Assembly: GCA_035315885.1 (NCBI GenBank) | Contig: DATFXM010000041.1 | Span: 1-56,453, forward strand | Direction of reading: 5' to 3' | DNA: 56,453 nucleotides | From: DATFXM01 sp035315885 | GTDB lineage: Bacteria; Acidobacteriota; Blastocatellia; UBA7656 | Shown: positions 54,707 through 56,453 of the stretch, in pieces | How the letters are laid out: every line of letters starts with the position of its first letter | Position numbering within the stretch: the stretch's first letter is position 1 | Program-made: the position numbers and the translations under genes | Notes under the pieces: generated by a model | What the model saw: only the letters and a program-made list of their open reading frames with translations | What the model was told of the DNA's origin: nothing | Database searches by the model: none

Positions 54707-56453
54707 TTAGTGTGGAGCGATCAAGGCCTGGAATCGTGGATCGCCTCGCAGACTCTCGAGGTCCGGATCGGAAGCCGCTCGGACGCGATTGAACTCGCCG
54801 ACGTGCGAAAGCGTTTCGCCCAGCAGCTTGATTGCGCGATCCGATTCACCCTTGAGCGCGTACAGGCAGGCGACGTAGTACTTGGTGAACGGGTCATCTG
54901 CGCCTTTTGCGAGGCGTTCCTCGTATTTCTTGACGCAGCGCTTGAAATGCCGATCGGCTGAATCGGTGAGGCCCTTGCGCAGGTACGCGGCGCCAAGCTT
55001 CTGGTCCAGCTCGATCAAATGGCGGTCGCGCAGCGCGTGATCGCTTGAAAGCAGGAAGTCCAGCTCGCGCTCGTATTCCCGAATCGCCTCGTCGTATTGC
55101 TTGCGGGTGTAGAAGACGTATCCCAGCTTGGTGTGCGCGCCGACGATCTGCAGACCTTCTCGCCCCGAAATGTATTTCTCCTGAAGCTCGATAGTCCGCC
55201 GTGCGACTTCTTCAGCCCGATCCAGGTTCCCCTGAATTACATGAAGGTTGCACAACTGCAGGTAGGCGTAGCCTGACTCCGGATTGATGGCAATCGCCTT
55301 CTCAAGCTCCTCAATACCTTCTTTGATCAATCCCTTGCCCAACCAATAAGCACGGCCTAGAGACGCATGAGCCATCGCGTTTCCCGGCTCAAGCCGGATC
55401 GCCTGATTGAACGATGCGATCGCCTCATCAAAAAGTTCAAGACTTACAAGAACGCTTCCGAGCGCCTGGTGCGCCATCGAAAACTGCGGGTTGATGGCTA
55501 TTGCTTTCTTGGCGACATCCACCGCCTTATAGTGCAGCTCTCCGATGCTGAGGAAGTCACCCTTCAGGTTGTAAGCAACGCTCAATGCCGCCAGCGCACC
55601 CGCGTAGCTCGGATCGGTCTCGGCTGCCCTCTCGAAGAAGTAGATTGCCCGATCAAGAGAGTCGCGGCTGCCCGTTCGAAGATTCATCATCCCGCGTGAG
55701 AAGCTCTCGTAAGCCTCGACCGAGAGAGTTTCGTGGCTTTCGATTTCCTTTATCTCGCCGCTTGCGAGTTGCAGGTTAATTCCCTGGCTCAACTCGTACA
55801 CGATCTTGTCCTGAAGCGCGAAGATCTCTGTAATCTTGCCGTCGATCTTCACCGTCCTGGCAACGGTCCCGGTCGCGACATCCACGACTCGCGCTGTGAT
55901 TCGGATCAAATCGCTTATTCGCTGGTAACCGCCCCCAAGAATCCAAGACGTGCCGAGTCTTCGGCCGATCTCAATGGCAACTGCGTCGTCGTCGACGTCG
56001 CTCAAAGGGCTCGAGCCCAGGTTCTTGAGAACTTCAAACACGCGTTCACGCCCGATAACCGAAAGCCCCTTCACCTTCTTCAGGTCGGCGGTCACCGTCT
56101 CCGCGATTCCAGAACCGATCCAGTCATCGCCGTGCTCCTTGGTGATGTTTGAGAAAGTCATCACCGCAACCGAGTTGGGAAGCGCCGGCGCAAATGGCGG
56201 CTCGGTAGATTGCGTGATCTGATTCAGGGTCACCGTAGGCTGATTCTCGTTGCCGTACCTGTCGGTGTTTACCGTTCTGTTCTTCGATTCGAGGTCTCGT
56301 CGAAGATTGCGCAGATCGATATACAGTTCCCGCGCGGTCTGGTAGCGGTAGTCGGCATTCTTCTCGAGAGTCTTCCGAACGATTCGCTCGAGCTCAGCCG
56401 GAGCGGTGTAGTTGAATCGCGCGATCGCCGGCGGGGCTTCGTGAAGGATGCAA
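54707..56453 (-). CDS. Ser/Thr protein kinase fused to TolB-like and TPR domains, 5' part beyond the window
   Basis: 581 residues are visible and the frame is open to the right edge. The first 60 or so residues (EAPPAIARFNYTAPAELE, KTLEKNADYRYQTARELYID) are the end of a bacterial Pkn2-type kinase domain. A linker leads to a TolB/FlgO-like domain (about 90-220; SVAVMTFSNI, GTSWILGGGYQ) and then at least seven TPRs to the C-terminus. This kinase-TolB-TPR layout is common in Acidobacteriota. A GTG at 56233 could be mistaken for a start, but the frame and homology continue upstream. Catalytic residues are off-window. Confidence 0.9.
   Translation of the reverse strand, partial: CILHEAPPAIARFNYTAPAELERIVRKTLEKNADYRYQTARELYIDLRNLRRDLESKNRTVNTDRYGNENQPTVTLNQITQSTEPPFAPALPNSVAVMTFSNITKEHGDDWIGSGIAETVTADLKKVKGLSVIGRERVFEVLKNLGSSPLSDVDDDAVAIEIGRRLGTSWILGGGYQRISDLIRITARVVDVATGTVARTVKIDGKITEIFALQDKIVYELSQGINLQLASGEIKEIESHETLSVEAYESFSRGMMNLRTGSRDSLDRAIYFFERAAETDPSYAGALAALSVAYNLKGDFLSIGELHYKAVDVAKKAIAINPQFSMAHQALGSVLVSLELFDEAIASFNQAIRLEPGNAMAHASLGRAYWLGKGLIKEGIEELEKAIAINPESGYAYLQLCNLHVIQGNLDRAEEVARRTIELQEKYISGREGLQIVGAHTKLGYVFYTRKQYDEAIREYERELDFLLSSDHALRDRHLIELDQKLGAAYLRKGLTDSADRHFKRCVKKYEERLAKGADDPFTKYYVACLYALKGESDRAIKLLGETLSHVGEFNRVRAASDPDLESLRGDPRFQALIAPH

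Noticed and set aside
56231..56233. GTG start for the right-end TPR gene
   Set aside because: The frame continues upstream with clear kinase-domain sequence, so this is an internal Val.

Overview
This window looks like chromosomal DNA from a diderm, heterotrophic bacterium, most likely an Acidobacteriota of the Blastocatellia/Pyrinomonadales type. That placement is inferred from gene content only. The signs are an Oar-like TonB receptor with an N-terminal carboxypeptidase-regulatory domain, a CRTAC1 (VCBS/ASPIC-UnbV) protein, many TPR proteins, a protein kinase fused to TPRs, DUF4350, and Kdo synthesis genes (kdsA, kdsB) implying lipopolysaccharide. The DNA is moderately GC-rich and ordinary in texture. 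I see no phage, insertion sequence, CRISPR array, rRNA or tRNA.

Layout. 1-4.1 kb (minus): lnt (cut by the window), lipA, a SPOR protein, a slipin and a LOG-like protein, led by an NfeD membrane protease that ends at 4116. 5.5-16.8 kb (minus): a peptidase-rich stretch with a DppA-like M55 peptidase, DUF4350 protein, catalytically degenerate M1-like/TPR protein, kdsA, an HEXXH zincin, a GCPII-like M28 peptidase and an M49 lipoprotein. 17-21.8 kb (plus): kdsB-pyrG (overlapping), a rhodanese and a DHA2 drug-efflux transporter. 21.8-25.2 kb (minus): CRTAC1 protein and a membrane-tethered putative regulator. 25.8-37.7 kb (plus): TonB receptor, two TPR proteins, GH13, an SLC45-type sugar transporter and a second GH13, which reads as an alpha-glucan utilisation locus without SusD. 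37.8-42.3 kb (minus): GDPD, HIT, sppA, rpsA. Then an 855-base gap with a strong promoter and a structured RNA candidate on the minus strand, a 1363-residue M64-like protease with eight Ig modules (plus), and dacB, hemB, a tiny Cys-rich protein and a beta-barrel protein (minus). Last come an S9 peptidase (plus), a methyltransferase (minus) and a Ser/Thr kinase-TPR gene running off the right end (minus).

The most unusual signal lies between the genes. About ten intergenic spots carry elements, typically 110-210 bases long, built of short tandem units (7-mers in most, 8-9-mers in a few). Most are arranged as two inverted arms around a roughly 30-95 base core. They sit directly on start or stop codons, supply the C-terminal codons of pyrG, and appear to have been turned into the signal peptide of the CRTAC1 protein. 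A second candidate for something new is the approximately 195-nt two-domain RNA upstream of rpsA, with its own promoter and terminator-like hairpin.
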